NCBI GenBank assembly: GCA_964632395.1
Contig: CAZWES010000005.1
Coordinates: forward strand, 1 to 54,100
Direction of reading: 5' to 3'
Source: CAZWES01 sp964632395
Lineage (GTDB): Bacteria > Patescibacteriota > Gracilibacteria > Peribacterales > Peribacteraceae
Length of the DNA stretch: 54,100 nucleotides
The notes beneath the pieces were generated by a model, which searched no databases, was not told the origin of the DNA, and worked only from the letters and a program-made list of their open reading frames with translations. Made by a program: the position numbers and the translations under genes. Of the stretch, positions 23,669-31,251 are shown piece by piece. The stretch's first letter is position 1; each line of letters begins with the position of its first letter.

Positions 23669-23884
23669 CTACATATTCGAATAGAACTTCTGCTTCCTAT
23701 TCTTCCCCCTATACCACTCTCTCTTAAGTGCCTTCAGCCTCACATGGCGTTTGGTCTTCTGCTTTTTGTACCTCATAGTCTCACGCAGGAACTTTGTAAG
23801 CCGTGAGTTCTGCACCTGCTTCTTAAAGCGGTTCATTAACCTATCGTTAGATTCTGAGCCTTTTTTGACGGCGTAGATGGCCAT
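23669..23884 (-). CDS. rpsU: Ribosomal protein bS21
   Basis: This 71-aa, highly basic protein matches bS21: a short acidic start (MAIYAVKKGSESNDRLMN), the conserved RFKKQVQNSRL helix and a Lys/Arg-rich tail (YKKQKTKRHVRLKALKREW). bS21 sits near the 3' end of 16S rRNA on the small subunit and assists initiation. The start at 23884 is chosen over one at 23923 because the family begins at this Met. It is monocistronic and flanked on both sides by family C repeats. Confidence 0.85.
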   Translation of the reverse strand: MAIYAVKKGSESNDRLMNRFKKQVQNSRLTKFLRETMRYKKQKTKRHVRLKALKREWYRGKNRKQKFYSNM

Positions 23885-23939
23885 TAGCTGGGGGAATGTA
23901 CAGGGATGGTGGAGACTGGTCAATTATTAGAAGGGAAAA

Positions 23940-24067
23940 AGCTCCAAATTCCAAGCACCAAATTCCAAAAAAATTCCAAATTTCAAGATCCAAAAATGCC
24001 TGCAAATACACTCTAATCTTTGAAATTTGGGATTTGAGATTCTTTTGGAATTTGGAATTTGGTGCTT
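23940..24067. repeat. Palindromic repeat, family C, copy 2
   Basis: The left arm has CCAAATTCCAAGCACCAAAT and the right arm has TTTGGAATTTGGTGCTT, with a loop of about 40 nt. An open frame crosses it and joins the following gene, but translation of the repeat is probably not biological, because a good promoter lies between it and the ATG. Confidence 0.75.
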
Positions 24068-24088
24068 GTCTGTTTTTGGGTTTGGGTC

Positions 24089-24117
24089 TTGGGATTTTCG
24101 CCGATTTCTGTTATAAT
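24089..24117 (+). promoter_or_regulatory. Promoter of the following hypothetical gene
   Basis: TTGGGA (24089-24094), a 17-nt spacer and a perfect TATAAT (24112-24117). The start codon at 24151 lies 33 nt after the -10 box, so this transcript has a short leader, unlike the leaderless genes nearby. Confidence 0.65.
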
Positions 24118-24150
24118 TCTCTGATACCCAAAACAAATACCCAAACCCAA

Positions 24151-24510
24151 ATGACCCTCGCCGAACGCATTGCCAAGGCTGTTGAAGAAGCTATTGATCC
24201 CATGGAGGAGATGCCGTTTTTGCACGATGTGCCGGTGGAGGAAGTCAACCTACTTATCGACGAATATCTTGCGACAATTCAAACACAGCTTCTGGAAGTT
24301 ATTTCTTCTCACGGTGAGAGCTTTTTGGATGCAAGCGACTCGGCAGGACTGTGTGCTATTTGCATTGCGGGTGGGATTGATCTTCCTGCAGATACATTAC
24401 TTAGAACTTGCCAGATGATTGTGGAGGACTCTACGCAAAAAGCAGAGTACATTGCGGATTTGCCAAATGGAGAACCGGTTTATATGGTGGGGTTGGAGAT
24501 TGCTATCTAG
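24151..24510 (+). CDS. Hypothetical acidic protein
   Basis: This 119-aa protein (MTLAERIAKAVEEAID) is acidic and mostly helical (VNLLIDEYLATIQTQLLEVI) with a Cys pair in GLCAICIAGG. It has no signal peptide or membrane helix. A longer frame reaching 23896 reads through a palindromic repeat and is not credible. It sits between rpsU and rpsI, pointing away from both. The family is not recognised. Confidence 0.55.
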   Translation: MTLAERIAKAVEEAIDPMEEMPFLHDVPVEEVNLLIDEYLATIQTQLLEVISSHGESFLDASDSAGLCAICIAGGIDLPADTLLRTCQMIVEDSTQKAEYIADLPNGEPVYMVGLEIAI

Positions 24511-24512
24511 GT

Positions 24513-24563
24513 AGTTAGGGAGGTTAGGGAAATTGGGTTGTTAGGGAGATTAGGCTATTAGGG
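24513..24563. repeat. TTAGGGAG-type tandem repeat, family F
   Basis: Imperfect direct repeats of GTTAGGGAGATTAGG-like units follow the stop codon of the preceding gene. A similar array lies between rpmJ and infA at 28556-28594. Confidence 0.6.
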
Positions 24564-24615
24564 TCTCTGCACATGTTTGCACAAGTGTGCAGTTTTACAA
24601 AAAACAAGACCCTAC

Positions 24616-25011
24616 CTACCTCTTTGCCCACTGCGGCGCCCTTCTTGCCCTCTTCAATCCTGGCTTCTTCCTTTCGTGAATCCTTGCATCCCGCCTTAGG
24701 AAACCTGCTTTCTTCAGCGGTGGACGCAATGCCGGATCAAAAAGCGTGAGTGCGCGGCTGATTCCATGGCGTGCGGCTTCGGATTGAGCGCTTTTTCCTC
24801 CACCCTCAACTTCGATCGTTACATCAAATGCTTTTTTGTTATTCGTCATTGTAAGAGGGGAGAGGACAACTTCCGGCTGAATGCCTGTGAAGTAATCTCT
24901 CAATTCAACATTGTTGACCGTCACTTTCCCTGATCCATTTTCATGGAGCTTAACGCGTGCGATTGAAGTTTTTCGTTTGCCGGCGGAATAGAAATACTGT
25001 GGCTTTGTCAT
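24616..25011 (-). CDS. rpsI: Ribosomal protein uS9
   Basis: This 131-aa small-subunit protein has a C-terminal tail that reaches the P-site tRNA. Family features are YFYSAGKRKTSIARVKL at the start, the GGGKSAQSEAARHGISRAL segment and the basic end DARIHERKKPGLKRARRAPQ. The final residues are WAKR rather than the usual YSKR. The start codon overlaps the rplM stop by four bases (ATGA), which shows coupling within the classic rplM-rpsI pair. Confidence 0.96.
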   Translation of the reverse strand: MTKPQYFYSAGKRKTSIARVKLHENGSGKVTVNNVELRDYFTGIQPEVVLSPLTMTNNKKAFDVTIEVEGGGKSAQSEAARHGISRALTLFDPALRPPLKKAGFLRRDARIHERKKPGLKRARRAPQWAKR

Positions 25012-25472
25012 TTTTTATTGGTGGATGGGGACGGGGACTGGGACTGGGACACTTCTTCAAGTGGTTTTGGTTTCTGGGCTTCGTGAGTGTGTTCAGTTCC
25101 TTTAAAGACGTGCAAGTGTTTCATCTTAATGTCACGTAACTTGTTCCTTGGGATCATTCCGCGGATGGAGCGTTCGAGAACTTTTTCTGGGCTCTTTTTA
25201 AACATCCTTGAAAAAGGGATGCGTTTTAAGTGGCCAAGGTGACCGCTGTGTCGCACGTACTCTTTCTCATCAGCTTTATTTCCCATCAGGATAATTTTTT
25301 CTGCATTCAAAACTATCACGTGATCGCTCATTACCTGATGTGGGCTGAATGTTACTTTGTGTTTGCCATTCAAGACATGCGCAATCCGGGTAGCCAGGCG
25401 GCCAAGTCGCTCTCCCGCTGCGTCAACAACGTACCAGTTGGGGGCCTGAGGTTTGGTGGTAGTGGTTTTCAT
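25008..25472 (-). CDS. rplM: Ribosomal protein uL13
   Basis: This 154-aa large-subunit assembly protein shows WYVVDAAGERLGRLATRIA, the GKHKVTFSPH segment and the conserved IRGMIPRNKLRDIKMKHL. The last 20 or so residues (PLEEVSQSQSPSPSTNKK) are a Ser/Pro/Gln-rich extension beyond the usual end. It is coupled to rpsI by a four-base overlap. A family B repeat separates it from rplQ upstream, so it may need its own promoter. Confidence 0.96.
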   Translation of the reverse strand: MKTTTTKPQAPNWYVVDAAGERLGRLATRIAHVLNGKHKVTFSPHQVMSDHVIVLNAEKIILMGNKADEKEYVRHSGHLGHLKRIPFSRMFKKSPEKVLERSIRGMIPRNKLRDIKMKHLHVFKGTEHTHEAQKPKPLEEVSQSQSPSPSTNKK

Positions 25473-25487
25473 AGTTCGAAAAAAGTT

Positions 25488-25580
25488 GAATTGCTAAATT
25501 GTTAAATTGTTCGCAGAGCGACCTCGAGCTTTTTAACTCGCTCTGCGAACAATTTGTCAATTTGACAATTTAGCAATTTA
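25488..25580. repeat. Palindromic repeat, family B, copy 2
   Basis: This is the shortest copy: GAATTGCTAAATTGTTAAA then TTGTTCGCAGAGCGA on the left, and TCGCTCTGCGAACAATTT with TTTAGCAATTTA on the right. The right end overlaps the rplQ stop codon. It splits the ribosomal operon between rplQ and rplM and could act as an intergenic hairpin. Confidence 0.85.
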
Positions 25581-25958
25581 AACATTCTTATTTTGGGAAG
25601 AAGTTACAGAATCAACCAAAGATATCTCAACCATCTCTGCACCATCACCTTTACGCAAACCAATAGGCTTCGTCCGCGTGAAGCCGGATGGGCGATCTTT
25701 GTAACGCTCAATCAAGACCTCAAAAACCTTCTTGGCAGCGTTCTTATCAGTCACATATTTTTGCATAAAACGTGCAGCGGTGTGTGGAGGCCATGCTTTT
25801 GCCTTTGCAATCATCCTATCCACAATTGGGCGAATTGCTCTTGCTCTTGCTTTAGTCGTCCTCACACTTTCATAAAGCAGAAGAGATGTCGCAAGATTCC
25901 GGATGAGCATAGCTCGTGGAGCCGGTTTTCTGCCGAGTCTGGACTTTGAGGAAATCAT
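25578..25958 (-). CDS. rplQ: Ribosomal protein bL17
   Basis: This 126-aa large-subunit protein near the exit tunnel shows LGRKPAPRAMLIRNLATSLL, the RTTKARARAIRPIVDRMI segment and GFTRTKPIGLRKGDGAEM near the end. The N-terminus is slightly shorter than the usual MRH start. The start overlaps the rpoA stop by four bases. The last codons and stop lie in a family B repeat. Confidence 0.95.
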   Translation of the reverse strand: MISSKSRLGRKPAPRAMLIRNLATSLLLYESVRTTKARARAIRPIVDRMIAKAKAWPPHTAARFMQKYVTDKNAAKKVFEVLIERYKDRPSGFTRTKPIGLRKGDGAEMVEISLVDSVTSSQNKNV

Positions 25959-26974
25959 GCGGCTTGGGAGGCCTGTGTATCTTCCAAAAATGCGAGGCCG
26001 CGCTCGGCCAAAACATCTGCCACCTCATCAAGCGCTTTGCTTCCAAAGCCACGCAGATTGGTCAAAGAGGCCTTGGAGCACTTTGTAAGTTGTTCGATAG
26101 ATCCAATTCCACCATTTATCAGCGCATTAAGTGTGCGTGGTGAAAGATTTAAAATCTCAATCGGTGTGTAGCTTTGCTTTACCTGCTGTTGATCTCCTTC
26201 ATCTGTTTGCACAGCCTGTGCTCCGCGGCGGAAATCGGCGAGGAATTCTTTTTCGATCTGCTCCTCATCCAGACTGAAGTAGTTGAAGTAACTCGTGAGG
26301 AGCTGTGCCGCAAACTTCATAGCTTCTTTTGCGGTCAGCGATCCGTTCGTTTCAAGCTCAAGCGTTAACTTATCCAGATTGGTCCTCTCGCCAACACGAG
26401 TCTGTTCAACATCATATTTAACGCGCTTAACGGGGCTAAAAACAGCATCTATAAAAAGGAGCCCCGGCTCGCTTTGTGTTTTATTCCTTTCTGCAGCCGG
26501 AGAATATCCAACGCCTTTCTCTATATTCACTTGTGCCTTGATAGATCCTCCTTTCTCGAGAGTTACAAGAGGCAGCGAAGGATTCAATACTTCAATATCG
26601 GAGCTCACTTTAAGATCCTTTGCGGTAAGTGCACCCGGGCCTTTTCCTTCCAGCGTTATGGTCTCTGCATCTTTATGGTATTTGCGCAGCGCAAGCTGGC
26701 GAAGATTCAAACTGAAATCAAGTGCAGATTCAACAACACCCTTCATAGCTGAGTACTCGTGGCTTACTCCATCAATACGCATGGAGGTTGCAGCGGCACC
26801 CGGAAGGCTGGAGTAGAGGACTCGTCTGAGAGCGTTTCCCAGAGTTCTTCCATAGCCCGGAGGAAGTGGTGCAATTGTAAAAACGAGATGCGTCTCGTCG
26901 CCCTTGGCAGCGGAGCCGTCCGTCTTTTTGACGGTAATCTGCGGTGGGCCGATTTCCTCTTGAATGATGTGCAT
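25955..26974 (-). CDS. rpoA: RNA polymerase alpha subunit
   Basis: This 339-aa subunit nucleates RNA polymerase assembly and contacts promoter DNA and activators. The N-terminal dimerisation domain contains PLPPGYGRTLGNALRRVLYSS and the conserved GVSHEYSAMKGV. The C-terminal domain (about 270-330) contains SPRTLNALINGGIGSIEQL and LRGFGSKALDEV. It sits in the standard place between rpsD and rplQ. Confidence 0.97.
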   Translation of the reverse strand: MHIIQEEIGPPQITVKKTDGSAAKGDETHLVFTIAPLPPGYGRTLGNALRRVLYSSLPGAAATSMRIDGVSHEYSAMKGVVESALDFSLNLRQLALRKYHKDAETITLEGKGPGALTAKDLKVSSDIEVLNPSLPLVTLEKGGSIKAQVNIEKGVGYSPAAERNKTQSEPGLLFIDAVFSPVKRVKYDVEQTRVGERTNLDKLTLELETNGSLTAKEAMKFAAQLLTSYFNYFSLDEEQIEKEFLADFRRGAQAVQTDEGDQQQVKQSYTPIEILNLSPRTLNALINGGIGSIEQLTKCSKASLTNLRGFGSKALDEVADVLAERGLAFLEDTQASQAA

Positions 26975-27000
26975 GGCTCTCGGGGGAAAAGAAAAGAGAG

Positions 27001-27615
27001 TTAACGGGAGTAGAGCTCAACAACTTTTTGGATGTCGAGACCCTGCTCAAAGTGATCAGGTTCCGGAAGGGAAATGATTTCAATTTGGAGCTTGCCCGGA
27101 TCCACCTTCATCCAGCTTGGTGGAACGTACTTCTCTGTTATTGCAAAAATGCTTGCAAACATCGGGGAGCTTGCGGAACGCGGGCGTATCTCAATTACGT
27201 CACCAACTACAACTCTGCGCGATGGAACATCGCATCTTCTCCCATTTACAAAGAACATGCCGTGCCCTGCCATTTGCCTTGCCTGCAATCGGGTTATCGC
27301 AAACCCTGCGCGGTAGAGAACATTATCAAATCTAAGTTCAAGAAGCCTAAGCATCGTTTCACCTGCAACTCCGGAGCTCATTTGTGCTTCCCTGTAATAC
27401 TGTTTGAACTGTCTTTCCGAAACCACGAACGCATCGCGCACCTTCTGCTTTTCTGCAAGTTGTGTTGCGTATTCAGATTGCTTGGTGCCGCGGGTTCGGG
27501 GTCCTTTGCCTGGGCCGTAGGGTTTTCGTTGCAGTATGCGGTCGTACTTATCGGAGCCGTAGATGTTTGCTCCTTGTCTTCTGCAGCGCTTTGCTTTGGG
27601 TCCTGTAAACTTCAT
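27001..27615 (-). CDS. rpsD: Ribosomal protein uS4
   Basis: This 204-aa primary 16S-binding protein has the S4 RNA-binding domain (RLLELRFDNVLYRAGFA, TRLQARQMAGHGMFFVNG). The N-terminal zinc Cys motif is only partly kept: one Cys in AKRCRRQGANIYG, so it is a zinc-free version. It is followed by rpoA 26 bp downstream and preceded by rpsK. Confidence 0.96.
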   Translation of the reverse strand: MKFTGPKAKRCRRQGANIYGSDKYDRILQRKPYGPGKGPRTRGTKQSEYATQLAEKQKVRDAFVVSERQFKQYYREAQMSSGVAGETMLRLLELRFDNVLYRAGFAITRLQARQMAGHGMFFVNGRRCDVPSRRVVVGDVIEIRPRSASSPMFASIFAITEKYVPPSWMKVDPGKLQIEIISLPEPDHFEQGLDIQKVVELYSR

Positions 27616-27626
27616 GATAAGAAAAA

Positions 27627-28034
27627 TTAGTTACGTGGGCGGCGCTTTGGGCGGCATCCACCGTGTTGAATTGGGGTTACGTCAGTAATTTTGTCAAAAT
27701 CCATTCCGGCGCCCTGCAAACCGCGCAGAGCCTGCTCGCGGCCGGGGCCAACTCCTTTAACTTCCACAGAAACCTGTTGCAGCCCGAATTCCTGAGCTTT
27801 CTGTGCTGCCGCTTCCGCTGTCACTTTGGCGGCATACGGAGTGCTCTTGCGAGTCCCCTTAAATCCACAGCTCCCTGCGGATGACCAGCAAAGAACATTC
27901 CCGTTATCCTCTGTGATTGTAACAATCGTATTATTGAGGCCTGCATGAATGCATGCACGGCCATGTGATACGGAGAGTTTCCTGCGTCTCTTTTTTGGCT
28001 TGGCCGTAGGTGGTGGCGTAGTTTCTTCAGGCAT
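27627..28034 (-). CDS. rpsK: Ribosomal protein uS11
   Basis: This 135-aa platform protein of the small subunit matches with NNTIVTITEDNGNVLCWSSAG, GFKGTRKSTPYAA and the C-terminal DVTPIQHGGCRPKRRPRN. The first 20 residues are a Pro/Thr/Lys-rich extension. The ATG is two bases after the rpsM stop, so translation is probably coupled. Confidence 0.96.
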   Translation of the reverse strand: MPEETTPPPTAKPKKRRRKLSVSHGRACIHAGLNNTIVTITEDNGNVLCWSSAGSCGFKGTRKSTPYAAKVTAEAAAQKAQEFGLQQVSVEVKGVGPGREQALRGLQGAGMDFDKITDVTPIQHGGCRPKRRPRN

Positions 28035-28036
28035 TT

Positions 28037-28417
28037 TTAAGTCTTAGTAAGTTTTACGCGGCCAGAGAGTCCGGTCTTCTTTTTACCTCTTCTTGTTCTC
28101 GCATTCCTTCGCGAGGTCTGTCCGCGCGCTGGCAATCTTCTGCGATGCCGGTACCCGCGGTAACTCCCGATATCCTGCAATCTGCGGATATCCATGGAAA
28201 CACGGCGGGTGAGCTCACCCTCCGTTTCAAATCTTTCAATGATTGTCCTAAGCTGCGCTTCCTGTTTTTCCGTTAAGTCATCAGTATTTGTATCAAATGG
28301 GATGCTTGCCTCGGTCAAAATCCTACGACTAAGAGAACGACCAACTCCTTTGATAGACGTGAGTGCAGCTTCCACTCTTTTTTTGGCCGGTAATACAACT
28401 CCTGCAATTCTAATCAT
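28037..28417 (-). CDS. rpsM: Ribosomal protein uS13
   Basis: This 126-aa head protein contacts the P-site tRNA and bridges the subunits. Matching features are MIRIAGVVLPAKKRVEAALT, IKGVGRSLSRRIL, and the basic end GQTSRRNARTRRGKKK. I use the ATG at 28417; a TTG at 28426 is also in frame but would add an atypical three-residue extension. rpmJ lies 24 bp upstream. Confidence 0.96.
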   Translation of the reverse strand: MIRIAGVVLPAKKRVEAALTSIKGVGRSLSRRILTEASIPFDTNTDDLTEKQEAQLRTIIERFETEGELTRRVSMDIRRLQDIGSYRGYRHRRRLPARGQTSRRNARTRRGKKKTGLSGRVKLTKT

Positions 28418-28441
28418 GGTAATCAATCAAGGTAATCAAGG

Positions 28442-28555
28442 TCAGCCTTGGCGCTGCTTGTGCTTCTTGTTCTTGCACACAACGCGCACGACGCGCTTCC
28501 TGCGTATAATGCGGCATTTTTGGCACATGCGGCGGACGGAGGCGCGGACTTTCAT
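28442..28555 (-). CDS. rpmJ: Ribosomal protein bL36
   Basis: A 37-codon gene beginning MKVRASVRRMCQKCRIIRR and ending in a Lys-rich tail (CKNKKHKQRQG). The zinc pattern C-x2-C followed by Cys and His is intact. bL36 is the smallest ribosomal protein and is normally found between infA and rpsM, as here. A TTAGGG-type repeat lies just before its start codon. Confidence 0.95.
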   Translation of the reverse strand: MKVRASVRRMCQKCRIIRRKRVVRVVCKNKKHKQRQG

Positions 28556-28594
28556 TAGGGAGATTAGGGAAGTTAGGGAGATTAGGTTATTAGG
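28556..28594. repeat. TTAGGGAG-type repeat, family F, copy 2
   Basis: TTAGGGAGATTAGG-like direct repeats directly precede the rpmJ start codon, inside the infA-rpmJ gap. The same unit follows the gene ending at 24510. Confidence 0.6.
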
Positions 28595-28613
28595 CATGAG
28601 CGCACGCATGCTA

Positions 28614-28940
28614 CTATTTTTCAGCGGAAGGAGGAGTGTCAGCCGGATTGCTATCCGTCGACTCTTCCCCGGTGGAAGGAGCGGATTCCTCGAGCTCCGC
28701 GATCTTTTGATCTGATCGGAAGCGGAATACTATTCGTCCTTTGGAAAGATCATATGGCGTCATCTCGGTCTTCACGCGGTCTCCCGGCAGAATCCGGACG
28801 CGGTGCTTTCGCATGCGTCCTGCAAGATGGCACAGAATCTCGTGGTCTTTTGCTTGTTCTGAAAGGATCCGGACGCGGAAGGTGGCGTTGGGAAAAGATT
28901 CTTCTACAACGCCGATGAGCTCGATAACGGCTTTACTCAA
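28614..28940 (-). CDS. infA: Translation initiation factor IF-1 with acidic tail
   Basis: This factor binds the ribosomal A site during initiation. The OB-fold core is IELIGVVEESFPNATFRVRI, GRMRKHRVRILPGD and TPYDLSKGRIVFRFR. I place the start at a TTG (28940, read as MSKAVIEL), because the frame above it runs through a TTGTCT-N17-TAGGAT promoter and no ATG or GTG fits. That gives 108 aa, of which the last 35 (ELEESAPSTGEESTDSN) are an acidic Ser/Thr/Pro-rich extension not found in the usual 72-aa protein. It heads the ribosomal block. Confidence 0.9.
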   Translation of the reverse strand: MSKAVIELIGVVEESFPNATFRVRILSEQAKDHEILCHLAGRMRKHRVRILPGDRVKTEMTPYDLSKGRIVFRFRSDQKIAELEESAPSTGEESTDSNPADTPPSAEK

Positions 28941-28983
28941 AGAGAAATCGGGGAATCGAGCAAAAATTGCTCTAAGCCCGCAA

Positions 28984-29012
28984 ATCCTACAGATGTAAAA
29001 AGGCTTAGACAA
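28984..29012 (-). promoter_or_regulatory. Promoter of the infA-ribosomal operon
   Basis: On the minus strand TTGTCT (29012-29007), a 17-nt spacer and TAGGAT (28989-28984). A small hairpin GAGCAATTTTTGCTC follows in the leader before the TTG start of infA. Confidence 0.65.
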
Positions 29013-29111
29013 GGACTTTTGGGAGAAAATTTGTGGGTGTTACGGATTTTGGGTTGCGAGGGTGGGGAAATGTGGTGTGTGGGGCTTATTGGAGGGTACG
29101 GGGTATATGGT

Positions 29112-29247
29112 CAAATTGCTAAATTGCCAAATTGTTCGCAGAGCGAGTTAAAGAGGTTTTTGAAAGCAATTGCTGACTCCAATGATATCAAATCGCTCAA
29201 GGAACGCTCCTGCGAACAATTTAACAGTTTAACAATTTAGCAATTTT
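29112..29247. repeat. Palindromic repeat, family B, copy 3
   Basis: The left end is AAATTGCTAAATTGCC then TTGTTCGCAGAGCGAGTT; the right end is GCGAACAATTTAACAG then TTTAGCAATTTT. The central 60 nt resembles copy 1 (a GCGATTGC/GCAATTGC region followed by GACTYCAATG). It lies between infA and the HD gene. Confidence 0.85.
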
Positions 29248-29253
29248 AACCGA

Positions 29254-29853
29254 TCACAAACCGATATTTCTGGCTACCCCCTTCATCGCCCCCAACGTTA
29301 TCTGAATAAACTCATCCAGCGGAACACCAAGCAATTCTTCACATTTACGAATTTGTTCACGATTGATGGCAGCCGCAAAATCCTTCGTCTTCATTTTCTT
29401 TTTAACACTCTTCACCTCAACATCCGCAAGTTTTTTGCTTGGACGGACAAGTGCGACTGCGATGATAAGCCCCGTCAATTCATCCACACAGTAGAGGCAC
29501 TTCCTCAACATCGAATCGAGCGGATGCTCGCCACCGTATTTTTCTGCGTAGTGCGACCTAATATCTGCGAGCAACTCTTCCTTATCTTCAATCGTACTCA
29601 AAAGTTCTTCCAAAGTTTTCCCGCAGTGCTGCTGCGCATCTTTTTCCAAGTGATCCCAATCCAAATCGTGCAGCATACCTGCAACGCGCCACGTTTCCGG
29701 ATCTCCTCCAAACTTTTTTGCAAAAGCCTCCATTGCTGCACCGGTTGCTATCAAGTGCTCTTTTGTTTTATCCGCATGTTGCTCAAGCAGTGAGTGGGCT
29801 GCGGGGAGCAGGTGGCTGTAGGAAGCGTGTTGGAGGAGGGGGATATTGGGCAT
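29254..29853 (-). CDS. HD-domain metal-dependent phosphohydrolase
   Basis: This 199-aa cytoplasmic protein has a His in KEHLIATGAAMEAFAKK, the HD pair in GMLHDLDWDH and a further Asp in CLYCVDELTGLI, giving the H...HD...D metal site. The substrate cannot be told; relatives act on nucleotides or as general hydrolases. The C-terminal third is a Lys-rich helix followed by LGVPLDEFIQ. Start MPNIPLLQHA at 29853 is chosen because TATCAT lies ten bases upstream. The 3' end abuts a family B repeat. Confidence 0.8.
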   Translation of the reverse strand: MPNIPLLQHASYSHLLPAAHSLLEQHADKTKEHLIATGAAMEAFAKKFGGDPETWRVAGMLHDLDWDHLEKDAQQHCGKTLEELLSTIEDKEELLADIRSHYAEKYGGEHPLDSMLRKCLYCVDELTGLIIAVALVRPSKKLADVEVKSVKKKMKTKDFAAAINREQIRKCEELLGVPLDEFIQITLGAMKGVARNIGL

Positions 29854-29897
29854 TGCAAAGAGAATGATATCAGGATGGCAATACATGCGCACTTTTG

Positions 29898-30221
29898 CTA
29901 TGCATCACACTTAACAGACTCATATACTTTACGCACACGCTCTTGTCCTCCTTCAATATATCCTTTGGCGTTACTCCCAATTGATTTAATAAGTTCACGA
30001 ATCCCAGCGCTAAAATTGCCTGCTAATACTATTACTTCCGAGCCCTTTACTATTTTGCAAGAAAAGATTTCATCACATCCCGGGCTTTGTTCACTTCCAA
30101 AACTGGGAATGAATAAGATTGTTCCATTTTCTGTTTCAGCAAAAGCTACGGATGCAACTTCTCCGGGGCCACATGCTCTTTCATCATCAGAAGCAATAAT
30201 ATCTACTCTTCTAGAAACCAT
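29898..30221 (-). CDS. Hypothetical protein downstream of vapC
   Basis: This 107-aa protein (MVSRRVDIIASDDERACGPG) is unrecognised. It shows alternating strand segments (VASVAFAETENGTILFIP, SEVIVLAGN) and a C-terminal helix. A good Shine-Dalgarno AGGAG lies nine bases before the ATG at 30221. A GTG at 30281 that overlaps the vapC stop is the alternative start. It is either the last gene of the Phd/VapC transcript or separately translated from it. Confidence 0.5.
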   Translation of the reverse strand: MVSRRVDIIASDDERACGPGEVASVAFAETENGTILFIPSFGSEQSPGCDEIFSCKIVKGSEVIVLAGNFSAGIRELIKSIGSNAKGYIEGGQERVRKVYESVKCDA

Positions 30222-30274
30222 GACAGTATTCTCCTGTCTCCCTTTTTGTGTGTCAAGAATCCTGTTCAGCTTTT

Positions 30275-30661
30275 TTACCACACTGTTTCTACCTCATACT
30301 GCTGGATTTGTTTGTCTGGTGTGAGAATCGTCAAGTCGTGTGTGAGTGCCTGGCAAATGAGTAGGCGGTCGAAGGGGTCTCTGTGTAGGAGGGGGAGGGA
30401 TTCGAGTAGGAGGCTGGACTCTTCATTAATGGAGATAGACAAAATGCCATTAGTCATGCGTTCTTTTGGAATTAGAACGCTTGGAGGTTTTGGAAGCTTA
30501 AGCTTCTGGAGATGGTACTTGATAGAAATCTCACTGGCAGATACCGCACTCAGATAGAGTGTGTTCCCCCTATCCTCACACAGTTTTTTCGCACGTGCAT
30601 TCAGGCGATCCGGTGTTGCGGACATCCAGAGGAAAACGTTGGTATCCAAGAGAATTTTCAT
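30275..30661 (-). CDS. VapC-type PIN-domain toxin
   Basis: This 128-aa PIN-domain ribonuclease of a type II toxin-antitoxin pair has its acidic active site visible: Asp6 in KILLDTNVFLW, Glu in SAVSASEISIKY, Asp in LLHRDPFDRLLICQA and Asp in LTILTPDKQI. VapC toxins usually cleave initiator tRNA or rRNA. Start at 30661 gives a four-base ATGA overlap with the antitoxin stop. Family length fits. Confidence 0.9.
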   Translation of the reverse strand: MKILLDTNVFLWMSATPDRLNARAKKLCEDRGNTLYLSAVSASEISIKYHLQKLKLPKPPSVLIPKERMTNGILSISINEESSLLLESLPLLHRDPFDRLLICQALTHDLTILTPDKQIQQYEVETVW

Positions 30662-30924
30662 TTTTCCGGTGGGAAAATCGGGCCATCCTCCCAAAGTTTG
30701 ATTTCTTCATCACTCATTGGTTCTTCGAGCGCTGAAAAATCCCACTTGAAGTTTGGGTAGTGCTTGCTGGCTAGCCCGAGCTCGCGCTTCTTGTGAGCTT
30801 TTGGAGGATGGATTTCCCCCACAGGAATATTGCGATTTAGGATCACGATAATCTCGCCATTCTGTATGAGGCGCAGAAAATGGCTGAGGCGTGCCTTTAG
30901 TTCATGTACATGTACCTTGACCAT
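30658..30924 (-). CDS. Phd/YefM-family antitoxin
   Basis: This 88-aa protein has the Phd pattern MVKVHVHELKARLSHFLRLI followed by GEIIVILNRNIPVGEI and a flexible acidic tail that would block the VapC toxin. It should also bind its own promoter. The start is unambiguous: a perfect TATAAT ends six bases upstream. It is translationally coupled to the toxin. Confidence 0.9.
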   Translation of the reverse strand: MVKVHVHELKARLSHFLRLIQNGEIIVILNRNIPVGEIHPPKAHKKRELGLASKHYPNFKWDFSALEEPMSDEEIKLWEDGPIFPPEK

Positions 30925-30930
30925 ATCTCC

Positions 30931-30959
30931 ATTATAGTCATCTTAGTTGGTCATGTCAA
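30931..30959 (-). promoter_or_regulatory. Consensus promoter of the Phd/VapC module
   Basis: On the minus strand a perfect TTGACA (30959-30954), a 17-nt spacer and a perfect TATAAT (30936-30931). The antitoxin ATG begins six bases after the -10 box, so the transcript should be leaderless. Confidence 0.9.
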
Positions 30960-31036
30960 TAGCATGCCAAATAATGCCACGAATAGGCGATTAAGCATCA
31001 TTTACTTTGGTGTAACACAAAGGGTAAGATCATCCC

Positions 31037-31237
31037 ATGAGCGAAATATCAAGAAGGAGTCATCTTCTTGTCCCAATCCCTCCACCTTCGCGCGACGTTG
31101 TTGTTTCGCCAGCGGCCCCGAATATTTTCCGATGGAGGCAGGAGGCACATGGAAGAGGGCAGGATGTCATGGGGCGGGCAGTGGGAACAACAGAGCAGGA
31201 CAGAAAAGCTGTGGAAAAAAATTCCGAACCTCAGTGA
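31037..31237 (+). CDS. Small hypothetical protein
   Basis: This 66-codon frame starts MSEISRRSHLLVPIPPPSRD and ends in a charged tail. It is basic in the first half and Pro-rich. A TAAGAT box ends exactly six bases before the ATG, the same geometry as established genes here, which is the main reason to believe in it. It is convergent with lysS and 14 bp from its end. No family is recognised. Confidence 0.42.
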   Translation: MSEISRRSHLLVPIPPPSRDVVVSPAAPNIFRWRQEAHGRGQDVMGRAVGTTEQDRKAVEKNSEPQ

Positions 31238-31251
31238 TGCAGTTTTAGACC

